From Deltaproteobacteria bacterium (GTDB lineage: Bacteria; Desulfobacterota; Desulfobacteria; Desulfobacterales; UBA11574), in contig JAFCZV010000022.1 of NCBI GenBank assembly GCA_019314155.1, forward strand, positions 1 to 20,448: a stretch of 20,448 nt of DNA, in the 5' to 3' direction. The first letter of the stretch is position 1, and each line of letters starts with the position of its first letter. The translations under genes were made by a program, and so were the position numbers. Positions 7,338 to 13,496 of the stretch are shown piece after piece. Below the pieces are notes generated by a model. It made no database searches. It had not been told where the DNA came from and worked only from the letters and a program-made list of their open reading frames with translations.

Positions 7338-7366
7338 CTCATCAATTTTCACCCAAAGGGCAAGCC

Positions 7367-7451
7367 GGAGGCTTTCATTTGCTGCGTTATTAAGGGTTCG
7401 CAATAGTTCACTATGGCTTCGCCCTTAAGTGCCTTGCATATGAAAGCCTCC
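7367..7451. repeat. 85-bp nested hairpin element
   Basis: GGAGGCTTTCAT (7367-7378) and ATGAAAGCCTCC (7440-7451) are perfect 12-bp complements; inside, TTAAGGG (7390-7396) pairs with CCCTTAA (7422-7428). No T-run follows. The form recalls REP-like intergenic elements; only one copy is in this window. Confidence 0.75.
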
Positions 7452-7501
7452 AGCTCGTGCAAAATTCAGGTAATATATGGCTATTCCGAAATCAGCTTTG
7501 A

Positions 7502-7912
7502 TTATAATTCGTAGTCGCCTTCCATTTCGAGAATGAATTCTCCCGGCACATCTCCGGAAGTCACGTTAAACTCACCCTTGCCTTTGATGTCGTCCAGCTT
7601 GCCCGTTCCTTTATAGGTTTCCCAGGTGCCTTTGGTGACTTTGGATTCTCCGTCACGATGACCTGCAAAGCGGCTGTAGACCGAACCATATTGAAAGTTG
7701 GTGACGGCATAGCCCTGCATATGGCCACTGCCGCCAACGCGGTCATGAAAGTTAACACTGCGGCGGGAGACAAATTCACCCGCAACGCCCACTTCATAGT
7801 GAAGAGGAAGTCCCTCCATTTCCACCAGCATCAGTTGGTGGTCGTACTCATCGTGAACATGAAGGGATTCTCTCCGGGTAACTCGCAATTTGTAAGTCGC
7901 TTTTCGTTTCAT
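7502..7912 (-). CDS. Hypothetical protein, 136 aa, beta-rich
   Basis: A soluble protein without signal peptide or membrane segment. It alternates hydrophobic and polar residues and has several Gly-rich turns (GTWETYKGTGKLDDIKGKG at about 95-113), a pattern that suggests an antiparallel beta-barrel, possibly like allene-oxide-cyclase-type barrels; this is a weak structural guess. Function is unknown. The ATG at 7912 has a strong ribosome site (AAAGGAGA, 6 nt away) and lies about 40 nt after a near-consensus promoter, so it is very likely expressed as a single gene. A hairpin in its leader can cover the ribosome site. It ends opposite the acyl-CoA ligase operon, with the terminators at 7190-7337 between them. 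Confidence 0.8.
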   Translation of the reverse strand: MKRKATYKLRVTRRESLHVHDEYDHQLMLVEMEGLPLHYEVGVAGEFVSRRSVNFHDRVGGSGHMQGYAVTNFQYGSVYSRFAGHRDGESKVTKGTWETYKGTGKLDDIKGKGEFNVTSGDVPGEFILEMEGDYEL

Positions 7913-7920
7913 GGTCTTCT

Positions 7921-7956
7921 CCTTTCATTGATGATTATTCGAAACAATCATAAAGG
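7921..7956 (-). promoter_or_regulatory. Leader hairpin overlapping the ribosome binding site
   Basis: In the minus-strand transcript CCTTTATGATT (7956-7946) can pair with AATCAT (7936-7931) and AAAGG (7925-7921), separated by a small bulge. AAAGG is the 5' part of the ribosome site of the 136-aa gene, so folding would mask it. This could be a thermosensor-like or ligand-responsive leader, or chance. Confidence 0.4.
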
Positions 7957-7959
7957 AAA

Positions 7960-7988
7960 ATTTTAACCGCCGACCCGAAGATTGTCAA
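7960..7988 (-). promoter_or_regulatory. Strong sigma70 promoter for the 136-aa hypothetical gene
   Basis: On the minus strand TTGACA (7983-7988), a 17-bp spacer and TAAAAT (7960-7965) match consensus at 11 of 12 positions. Transcription would start near 7953, about 41 nt before the ATG. It lies just past the original stop (8017-8019) of the aroF-pheA fusion. Confidence 0.75.
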
Positions 7989-8036
7989 CATGGAATTGAA
8001 GCTCTCTGAAACAGCCTCAATAACTGCCCAGAATCT

Positions 8037-9920
8037 TCAGATAGTCTGTTTTTGCTTTGAACATTTCGAGTATCGGCTTGAAGGCTTCCGACTCGACATC
8101 CGCTTCAAGATCCACATAAAACATATACTCCCAAGATCCACATAAAACATATACTCCCACGGTTTCCCGTGGATGGGCCGTGATTCCAGCTTAACAAGGT
8201 TGATGCCGTTTTCAGAATATATTTTCAAAACCTCGTAAAGGGCGCCCGGCTGATTGCCCGTTGAAAAGATAAGAGACGATTTGCGTTTGGGCCCTTTTTC
8301 GAAGGGCTCGCTGCCGATCACCACAAAACGGGTGTAGTTCCGCGGATTAGTCTCGATCCCTTCCTCGATGACCGCCATACCGTGAATTTTAGCCGCCTCT
8401 TTGCCGGCAATGGCTACATCGGCGGAATTCGCTTTTTCACTGATGGCTTTAACGGCTCCGGCGGTGTCCTTGACCGGCACCAATTCCCAGTCTGTATGCT
8501 GATCGAGAAATTGCCGGCACTGCTGGAAGATTATGGGCGGTGAAAAGACCCGACGGATCGTATCGATCTTTGCCTCCGGATGACCCACCAGGTGGTGTAT
8601 GATGCGGAGTGTGATTTCGCCGACAATCCTTAAATCATATTCCAGCAGAAGATCGTAGTTTTCATGTATACTGCCCGTAAGAGAATTCTCCACGGGAACC
8701 ACGCCGAAATCAACATCCCCGTTCTTAACCGACTCGAAAATCGATTTGAACGAAGGTGCGGGCACGGCAGCCACCTGATTCCCGAAATACTGGGTACTGG
8801 CTTTATGACTGAACGTACCGATTTCACCCAAAAAAGCAGCCTTCTGCATTCCGGATCCGTTGGTTTTACTTAAATGATCGACGGCTTTGGCCTTATCCAG
8901 ATAGTCAAAATCGAGCTGTTTGCCCACAACCGGTGCAATCACATAAATGTCCCGGGTCAGTTGACCGAACTGCTTCGGATAAAGGCTCTGGGGACCGTCG
9001 GAAAGGGCCTGATCCGGGTCGTGATGCACTTCGATCATCAAACCGTCCGCACCGGCGGCGATGGCGGCACGGGCCATGGGGCTGACCTTTTCACGGATGC
9101 CGGTGGCGTGGCTGGGATCGATGATTACCGGCAAATGGGTCAGGGTCTTGAGCACGGGAATTGCAGAAAGATCAAGGGTATTGCGGGTATAGGGTTCAAA
9201 GGTTCGAATTCCCCGTTCACACAAAATAACGTTGTCGTTCCCCTCTGAAAGGATGTACTCCGCGGACATGAGCCATTCTTCGATGGTGGAGGAAAGTCCT
9301 CTTTTCAGTACCACCGGTTTTCCGATGCGGCCCACACATTTTAAGAGCTCGAAGTTCTGCATGTTCCGGGCCCCAATCTGAACAACGTCCACATACTTCA
9401 TCATCATGTCCGCCTGGGCCGGCGAGGTAATTTCGGTGACAACGCCAAGGCCTGTAACCGCTCTGACTTCGGCGAGAATTTTAAGCCCTTCTTCCTGCAG
9501 GCCCTGGAACGAATACGGAGACGTTCTCGGTTTAAACGCACCACCCCGAAACAGCACGGCACCGTACCTTTTGACCTCCCTGGCCGTTTTCAGCGCCTGA
9601 TCCCTGCTTTCTACAGCACAGGGCCCTGCAATAATCGTAATGCGCTCTCCACCCACCGCCACATTCCCGACCTGAACCGTCGTATCTTCCGTATGCATCT
9701 GGCGGCTCACGAGCTTAAACGATGTGGAGATCGGTATCACCCGTGAGACGCCGGGAAGCTTTTCGAAAAATTCGGCCTCTTTACTCCCTTGCCCCACGGC
9801 ACCGATTATATTTTGCCCGGCCTCGGACATTTCCCGGACAATATACCCCTCGCTAAAAAGTATACTCCGAACGTTTTTCTTTTGATCTTGAGTGATCCCC
9901 TTTTCAAGCACGAGAATCAT
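8037..9920 (-). CDS. DAHP synthase-prephenate dehydratase-ACT fusion, C-terminus frameshifted
   Basis: A cytoplasmic fusion of two steps. Residues 1-70 are a ferredoxin-like regulatory domain, and about 75-340 a type I-beta DAHP synthase (GPCAVES 99-105, KPRTSPYSFQG 130-140, IDPSHATG 267-274) making DAHP from PEP and erythrose 4-phosphate. About 360-540 is prephenate dehydratase (PVENSLTGSIHENYDLLLEY from 409, catalytic T530-R-F) making phenylpyruvate. About 545 onward is an ACT domain with Phe-binding motifs GALY (559-562) and ESRP (579-582). No chorismate mutase domain is visible between them. After L596 a 26-bp duplication shifts the frame, and the last 31 residues are noise. With one copy removed the protein would be 625 residues, ending in the usual LKILGSY at stop 8017-8019. 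Start ATG 9920 has AAGGAGG. It is preceded by a Phe attenuator. Loss of the last ACT strand may affect Phe inhibition or stability. Confidence 0.92.
   Translation of the reverse strand: MILVLEKGITQDQKKNVRSILFSEGYIVREMSEAGQNIIGAVGQGSKEAEFFEKLPGVSRVIPISTSFKLVSRQMHTEDTTVQVGNVAVGGERITIIAGPCAVESRDQALKTAREVKRYGAVLFRGGAFKPRTSPYSFQGLQEEGLKILAEVRAVTGLGVVTEITSPAQADMMMKYVDVVQIGARNMQNFELLKCVGRIGKPVVLKRGLSSTIEEWLMSAEYILSEGNDNVILCERGIRTFEPYTRNTLDLSAIPVLKTLTHLPVIIDPSHATGIREKVSPMARAAIAAGADGLMIEVHHDPDQALSDGPQSLYPKQFGQLTRDIYVIAPVVGKQLDFDYLDKAKAVDHLSKTNGSGMQKAAFLGEIGTFSHKASTQYFGNQVAAVPAPSFKSIFESVKNGDVDFGVVPVENSLTGSIHENYDLLLEYDLRIVGEITLRIIHHLVGHPEAKIDTIRRVFSPPIIFQQCRQFLDQHTDWELVPVKDTAGAVKAISEKANSADVAIAGKEAAKIHGMAVIEEGIETNPRNYTRFVVIGSEPFEKGPKRKSSLIFSTGNQPGALYEVLKIYSENGINLVKLESRPIHGKPWEYMFYVDLGSICFMWILKRMSSRKPSSRYSKCSKQKQTI
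8106..8159. repeat. Perfect 26-bp tandem duplication causing a frameshift
   Basis: A 26-bp unit (8108-8133) is repeated exactly at 8134-8159, with two further matching bases on the left. Twenty-six is not a multiple of three. On the minus strand it repeats the codons for EYMFYVDL of the ACT domain, the second time in another frame (GSICFMWI). Removing one copy restores a normal prephenate dehydratase tail. Confidence 0.95.
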
Positions 9921-10005
9921 GATCCGCCTCCTTTTTTTTGAAAGTGATTGAACTATTTATGAAAAATCTAATTTTTTAAAATGGGAACCTTCCAGAAGCC
10001 GTTTC

Positions 10006-10041
10006 AAAAAAAAAGCCCCGAGAATCTATTCCCGGGGCTTT
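10006..10041 (-). terminator. Second leader terminator before the aroF-pheA fusion
   Basis: AAAGCCCCG and CGGGGCTTT (arms 10033-10041 and 10012-10020) form a 9-bp stem; on the minus strand it is followed by nine T. It lies between the attenuator terminator and the ATG at 9920, so transcripts that pass the first must also pass this one. It may be a back-up terminator or part of a second switch. Confidence 0.8.
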
Positions 10042-10084
10042 AAAAAAATAAACCCCGGACGGACCGGCTCAGGTCCATCCGGGG
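10041..10084 (-). terminator. Attenuator terminator (strands 3:4)
   Basis: On the minus strand CCCCGGATGGACC (10084-10072) pairs with GGTCCGTCCGGGG (10065-10053), 12 Watson-Crick pairs plus one G-U, loop TGAGCC, followed by TTTATTTTTTT. This is an intrinsic terminator within the leader of the aroF-pheA fusion. Confidence 0.88.
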
Positions 10085-10146
10085 CGTCGTAACGTTAAGC
10101 GTTATCGATCCGGATGGACGCTTCTAAAACTAAAAAAGAAACGTCC
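10073..10146 (-). promoter_or_regulatory. Attenuator pause hairpin and antiterminator (strands 1:2 and 2:3)
   Basis: Strand 1 GGACGTTTCT (10146-10137) overlaps the Gly-Arg-Phe-Phe codons of the leader peptide and pairs with AGAAGCGTCC (10125-10116) in strand 2, nine Watson-Crick pairs plus a G-U. Strand 2 also contains GTCCATCCGG (10119-10110), a perfect 10-bp complement of CCGGATGGAC (10082-10073) in strand 3 of the terminator. A ribosome stalled at the Phe codons would cover strand 1, let 2:3 form and prevent termination, as in the enterobacterial pheA leader. Confidence 0.82.
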
Positions 10147-10185
10147 AAATGTTTTCTGTAATTTGCTAATAGAATATTTTTTCAT
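10102..10185 (-). CDS. Phenylalanine leader peptide (27 aa, PheL-type)
   Basis: A 27-codon frame from ATG 10185 to TAA 10102, lying about 25 nt after the promoter and just before the attenuator hairpins. Five of its codons are Phe, four of them within five residues of each other (TFGRFFFSF, residues 12-20), and they overlap strand 1 of the attenuator. That placement is what makes it a regulatory leader peptide rather than a chance ORF. The ribosome site is weak (TTGGA, about 10 nt upstream). Its translation rate would report charged tRNA-Phe supply and set read-through into the DAHP synthase-prephenate dehydratase gene. It is not homologous by eye to the E. coli PheL sequence; the likeness is functional. 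The downstream gene encodes the Phe-specific dehydratase, so pathway and codon bias agree. Confidence 0.85.
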   Translation of the reverse strand: MKKYSISKLQKTFGRFFFSFRSVHPDR

Positions 10186-10217
10186 CGATAAAATTTCCAA
10201 TGGATACTTTTTTATCG

Positions 10218-10246
10218 TAACTACTCCACTCTGTTCAGGCTGTCAA
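10218..10246 (-). promoter_or_regulatory. Promoter of the attenuated aroF-pheA leader
   Basis: TTGACA (10241-10246) and TAGTTA (10218-10223) are 17 bp apart on the minus strand. The start would be near 10210, about 25 nt before the leader-peptide ATG. The -10 is weak. The word CGTAACTACTC here is shared with the end of the dispersed repeat at 4828 and 20311, possibly by chance. Confidence 0.6.
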
Positions 10247-10409
10247 GAACTGTTTTTGGGGACCGGCAAATTTCCTGATGCGTACCCGATTAGTTATTGC
10301 GATTTTTGCATGATTCTGTAAAAGTCTAAGGAAATTATTAGTCACTTTCAAGCATACTGCTTTTGCAGGCATTGCTTAATATCTATCAATTAACCATCGG
10401 GAGCACACA

Positions 10410-11447
10410 ATGAAGATCTTAAAAATTCATGGAGATACCGGAAGCTCGGTCATTCGGGTCGGTGAAACATTGGAACGTCTGGACAAATACATTCCCCCGG
10501 AAAATGTGGTGATTATCACAGATATCAACGTTAAGAATCTTTATGGACATAAATTTCCGCCCCACCCCGTTATAACCGTGGAAACGGGTGAGAAGATAAA
10601 AACCCTTCATACGGTGGAGTATATCTGTGAAGAACTTGTGGCGCTCGGGGCTGACCGCTCAACGTTTATTGTCGGAATCGGAGGCGGGATTGTCTGTGAT
10701 ATTACGGGGTTCGTTGCATCGATCTATCTCCGGGGCGTACGATTCGGCTTTGTCTCCTCAACCCTTCTCTCACAGGTTGACGCCAGTGTCGGCGGAAAAA
10801 ACGGTGTCAACTTCAAGGGGTATAAAAATATGATCGGCGTTTTCAGCCAGCCCGAATTTGTAATCTGCGATCTTAATCTCTTGAAGACGCTGCCTAAAAA
10901 GGAGATTTTATGCGGTCTGGCGGAGATTGTAAAACATGCCGTCATTGGAGACGCGGATCTCTTTACGTATCTTGAAGAACAGTATAAAAAAGCTTTGGAT
11001 ATGGATATGGGTGTCGTTGAAAAACTGGTTTATGAGTCCATTGTAATTAAGTCCGGCATCGTCAACCGGGATGAATTGGAAAAAGGGGAGCGCCGGAAAC
11101 TCAATTTTGGACATACCTTCGGACATGCCATTGAAAAAACAACCGGTGTTCCTCACGGAGAGGCTGTCAGTGCCGGTATGGTCATCGCTTCGGCACTCTC
11201 GGTAAAAAGAGGTTTCCTACCGGCCAAAGATGAAGAAAGAATAAAAAATCTACTCCAAAACCTAAGACTGCCCACCCATCTTAAAGCGGACAGAAAAATG
11301 GTGCTCGATGCCCTGAAAAAAGATAAAAAACGCCAAGGAGACCGTATATATTTCGTTTGGCTCAACGGAATCGGCAATGCATTCGTGGATCGAATTCCCA
11401 TGGGAGAGCTCGAGGCCGTGATCGATAAACACATGGAACCCGTGTAA
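10410..11447 (+). CDS. aroB: 3-dehydroquinate synthase
   Basis: Converts DAHP to 3-dehydroquinate, the second step of the shikimate pathway, with NAD and a divalent metal, in the cytoplasm. The 345-residue protein has the NAD-binding GIGGGIVCDITGFVASIYLRG (89-109), the phosphate loop STLLSQVDASVGGKNG (117-132), and metal ligands E172 (GLAEIVKH), H235 (FGHTFGHAIE) and H249 (PHGE). Length and motif order are normal. The ATG at 10410 has GGGAG 6 nt upstream. It is divergent from the DAHP synthase fusion, whose product is its substrate; the 163 bp between this ATG and the divergent promoter should contain its own control region, but I see no convincing promoter. No attenuator precedes aroB, so it is probably not under the same Phe control. 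Confidence 0.95.
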   Translation: MKILKIHGDTGSSVIRVGETLERLDKYIPPENVVIITDINVKNLYGHKFPPHPVITVETGEKIKTLHTVEYICEELVALGADRSTFIVGIGGGIVCDITGFVASIYLRGVRFGFVSSTLLSQVDASVGGKNGVNFKGYKNMIGVFSQPEFVICDLNLLKTLPKKEILCGLAEIVKHAVIGDADLFTYLEEQYKKALDMDMGVVEKLVYESIVIKSGIVNRDELEKGERRKLNFGHTFGHAIEKTTGVPHGEAVSAGMVIASALSVKRGFLPAKDEERIKNLLQNLRLPTHLKADRKMVLDALKKDKKRQGDRIYFVWLNGIGNAFVDRIPMGELEAVIDKHMEPV

Positions 11448-11533
11448 CCCTAATTGATTCCGGTACAGCGAAGCGACAGCGTGTTTCTCTTGGAAACCGA
11501 GTGGCTGTTTGAAGGGCTTTAGCACGCGTTAGA

Positions 11534-11615
11534 CCGAGCCGGACGAAATTGTAATTTAAAACATTCACCGGAGTTTTTTTCACGAAATGTTCTTTATATC
11601 TAAGGCACGGCTCGG
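11534..11615. repeat. Imperfect long hairpin element
   Basis: CCGAGCCG (11534-11541) and CGGCTCGG (11608-11615) are perfect complements, and the flanking and inner sequence (AAATTG...AAACATT against AATGTT...ATATCT) also pairs in part. It may form an extended structure in RNA from aroB, but lacks a terminator T-run. Confidence 0.45.
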
Positions 11616-11648
11616 GCTTATGGGTGCTTAAGCACAAGTTCCAGTCGG

Positions 11649-11700
11649 TTGGAAAGAGATATACGCAGTCGTGGAGCGTTCTCTCTCCATTGGGATTCAA
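11649..11700. repeat. Dispersed 52-bp repeat, inverted copy of 4952-5003
   Basis: The reverse complement of this segment matches 4952-5003 at 48 of 52 positions. On the right it continues into ATGCGTTAACCCTG, which also occurs, with one change, beside the other copy. Confidence 0.8.
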
Positions 11701-11733
11701 ATGCGTTAACCCTGCCATTTGTATGGATGGCTC

Positions 11734-11762
11734 TTGACAGCCGGCATCTCAACTGCTATCGA
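11734..11762 (+). promoter_or_regulatory. Candidate promoter for the ABC importer operon
   Basis: TTGACA (11734-11739), a 17-bp spacer and TATCGA (11757-11762) preceded by TGC, an extended -10 feature. The resulting leader would be about 200 nt and would include the hairpin at 11792-11842. Confidence 0.45.
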
Positions 11763-11791
11763 CCGGAAATGTAAAAGACAAAGCGATGAAC

Positions 11792-11842
11792 TCGTAAAAA
11801 GTATGATTTTGCTCGATGTCGCTCACAAAAAACTTTTTACGA
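11792..11842. repeat. 11-bp perfect inverted repeat in the importer leader
   Basis: TCGTAAAAAGT (11792-11802) and ACTTTTTACGA (11832-11842) are exact complements with a 29-nt spacer. GTAAAAAG/CTTTTTAC arms also occur at 20116-20123 and 20209-20217, so this may be a small family of intergenic hairpins. Confidence 0.7.
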
Positions 11843-11969
11843 AGCCGTCAATAGTGATTCCGTCTGACAGGATCTTTTGGAATTGAATCGACTTGAGATT
11901 TATTCTGAATGTTATAGAGAACCAAAGGCGGATCGGAACATAAATTCAAATTATCAGGAGGTTGGAAAC

Positions 11970-12719
11970 ATGGTTAAAAGACTTTCGTTGTTCATGGCAG
12001 TTGTTTTGGCACTTTTTATGATTTCAAGCGGCAATGTCTGCGCCAAAGAACTTATCAACGGCATTGATGCCAACTTCCCGCCGTTTGCCTATGTGGACAA
12101 GGCAGGCAACCCGGGCGGCTTTGATATTGACGCGGTCAACTGGATTGCAAAAAAAATGGGATTTACGGTCAAACACCAGCCCATGGACTGGGACGGAATC
12201 ATTCCCAACCTGGTGGCCAAAAAGATCGATTTTGTTGCTTCGGGCATGAGCATTACCCCCGAACGCCAGAAAGTTGTCAACTTTACCATTCCGTATTGGG
12301 AAATCAAGCAGGTCTTTGTGGGTAAAAAAGATTCCGATTTGGCTGTGGACCAGGTGCTTACAGGGAAAAAGCGTCTGGGCGTTCAGCGAGGAACCAGCGA
12401 AGCGGAATGGCTTAAAGACAATGCGACCAAAAAAGGCTGGAATTTTGAACTGATATATTATGACTCCGCGCCTATGGCTGTTGAAGATGTTCTGAACGGC
12501 CGTATTTCCGCGGCTGCAATGGATGATGCTCCGGCTGAAGACGCCGCCTCAAAAAAGCCGGTCAAAATCCTCGGCACCTTCGGCATGCATGAGGAAAATT
12601 TCGGCTATGCGGTTCGCAAGCAGGATACCGAACTCCTCGATACGCTCAACAAAGGGCTGAAAATGCTCATGGCAGATCCTTATTGGGATGAATTGGTTAA
12701 AAAATACCTCAAAAAATAG
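11970..12719 (+). CDS. Periplasmic polar amino acid-binding protein of an ABC importer
   Basis: A 249-residue extracellular solute-binding protein of family 3, which delivers a small amino acid to the permeases encoded downstream. Residues 1-25 are a signal peptide cut after VCA by signal peptidase I; there is no lipobox. Family features include the ligand-site start NGIDANFPPFAYVD, GFDIDAVNWIAKKMG, and SGMSITPERQKVVNFTIPYW with the Arg that usually grips the substrate carboxylate. The Asp-rich MDDAPAED stretch fits amino-group binding. The ATG at 11970 is chosen over an in-frame upstream start at 11877 because of a strong CAGGAGG site and the position of the signal peptide. The exact amino acid cannot be read from sequence. 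A terminator after the gene would give more binding protein than permease. Confidence 0.92.
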   Translation: MVKRLSLFMAVVLALFMISSGNVCAKELINGIDANFPPFAYVDKAGNPGGFDIDAVNWIAKKMGFTVKHQPMDWDGIIPNLVAKKIDFVASGMSITPERQKVVNFTIPYWEIKQVFVGKKDSDLAVDQVLTGKKRLGVQRGTSEAEWLKDNATKKGWNFELIYYDSAPMAVEDVLNGRISAAAMDDAPAEDAASKKPVKILGTFGMHEENFGYAVRKQDTELLDTLNKGLKMLMADPYWDELVKKYLKK

Positions 12720-12757
12720 CGGGCCTACATGACCGCTTGAGAGGGAAGACCATATTT

Positions 12758-12794
12758 GGAAGGCGTCGGGTTAACCTGCGCCTTCCGTTTTTTT
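12758..12794 (+). terminator. Intrinsic terminator between binding-protein and permease genes
   Basis: GGAAGGCG (12758-12765) pairs perfectly with CGCCTTCC (12779-12786), followed by GTTTTTTT. It sits inside the importer operon, where partial termination is a common way to make binding protein in excess. Confidence 0.85.
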
Positions 12795-12814
12795 GAAGGT
12801 CGAACTATCCAAAG

Positions 12815-13483
12815 ATGTTTGATACACTCTCCGTCATTATAGAAGCACTCCCCTACCTGCTGGAGGGAGCGCTGGTCACCATCGGCATCGTCATCGGTGC
12901 CATGGGAATCGGCTTGGTCATCGGTATTCACATGGCCGTCGGCCAGGTTTACGGGAACCGTGCCGTCCGCTGGGCCGTGGGTATTTACGTCTGGTTTTTC
13001 AGGGGAGTTCCGGTATTGGTTCTTCTGTTCCTTTTTTATTTCGGGTTGTTCGCCCTCATCGGTCTTAATCTGAGCGCATTTGCCGCATCCATACTGGTAC
13101 TGGGCATGACCACCGCGGCCTATCAGTCTCAAATTTTCAGGGGAGCGATGCTCTCGTTACCCCTGGGCCAGTTTCAAGCTGCAAAGGCTCTGGGGATGAG
13201 CGATTTGAAGGCCATAATCTCCATTATTCTGCCCCAGGCCCTAAGGTTCTCCATACCCGGATGGTCCAATGAGTATTCCATTATCCTCAAGGACTCCGCC
13301 CTTGCGTTTGTCCTCGGAACCTCTGAAATCATGGCGCGCAGTCATTTTGTCGCCTCACGCACGTATCATCACCTGCCGCTTTACATAACGGCCGGATGCC
13401 TGTATTTCATTCTGACCTGGCTGGGCGTTCGGGCGCTTTTAAAACTTGAAGAAAAGGTCCGGATACCCGGCTATGCTCACTAA
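12815..13483 (+). CDS. Amino acid ABC transporter permease (HisM/HisQ family), first subunit
   Basis: A 222-residue inner-membrane protein with about five membrane helices. It has the cytoplasmic coupling loop typical of polar amino acid permeases (RGAMLSLPLGQFQAAKALGM at 109-128, followed by LPQALR), which docks on the ATPase. The motif FRGVPVLVLLFLFYFG is characteristic of the family. It forms one half of a heterodimeric channel with the permease at 14266-14931. The ATG at 12815 has only a weak ribosome site, and the upstream terminator lies 20 bp before it. It is 13 bp upstream of the ATPase start. Length is normal for the family. Confidence 0.93.
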   Translation: MFDTLSVIIEALPYLLEGALVTIGIVIGAMGIGLVIGIHMAVGQVYGNRAVRWAVGIYVWFFRGVPVLVLLFLFYFGLFALIGLNLSAFAASILVLGMTTAAYQSQIFRGAMLSLPLGQFQAAKALGMSDLKAIISIILPQALRFSIPGWSNEYSIILKDSALAFVLGTSEIMARSHFVASRTYHHLPLYITAGCLYFILTWLGVRALLKLEEKVRIPGYAH

Positions 13484-13496
13484 GGAAGCGACGATA

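Larger units (their letters stand above)
11448..11969. other. Repeat-rich intergenic region, no convincing gene
   Basis: 522 bp between aroB and the binding-protein gene. It contains an imperfect hairpin element anchored by CCGAGCCG/CGGCTCGG (11534-11541, 11608-11615), the inverted dispersed repeat 11649-11700, a promoter candidate at 11734-11762 and an 11-bp inverted repeat at 11792-11842. Minus-strand open frames across 11362-11718 follow the repeat sequence and are not believable genes. Confidence 0.6.

Noticed and set aside
11362..11718. 118-codon minus-strand open frame over the end of aroB
   Set aside because: It follows a dispersed repeat and the antisense of aroB; composition is not protein-like and no ribosome site is seen.
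11534..11842. CRISPR-like or tandem array in the repeat-rich gap
   Set aside because: The repeats are inverted, unequal and not regularly spaced; no repeat-spacer pattern occurs anywhere in the window.
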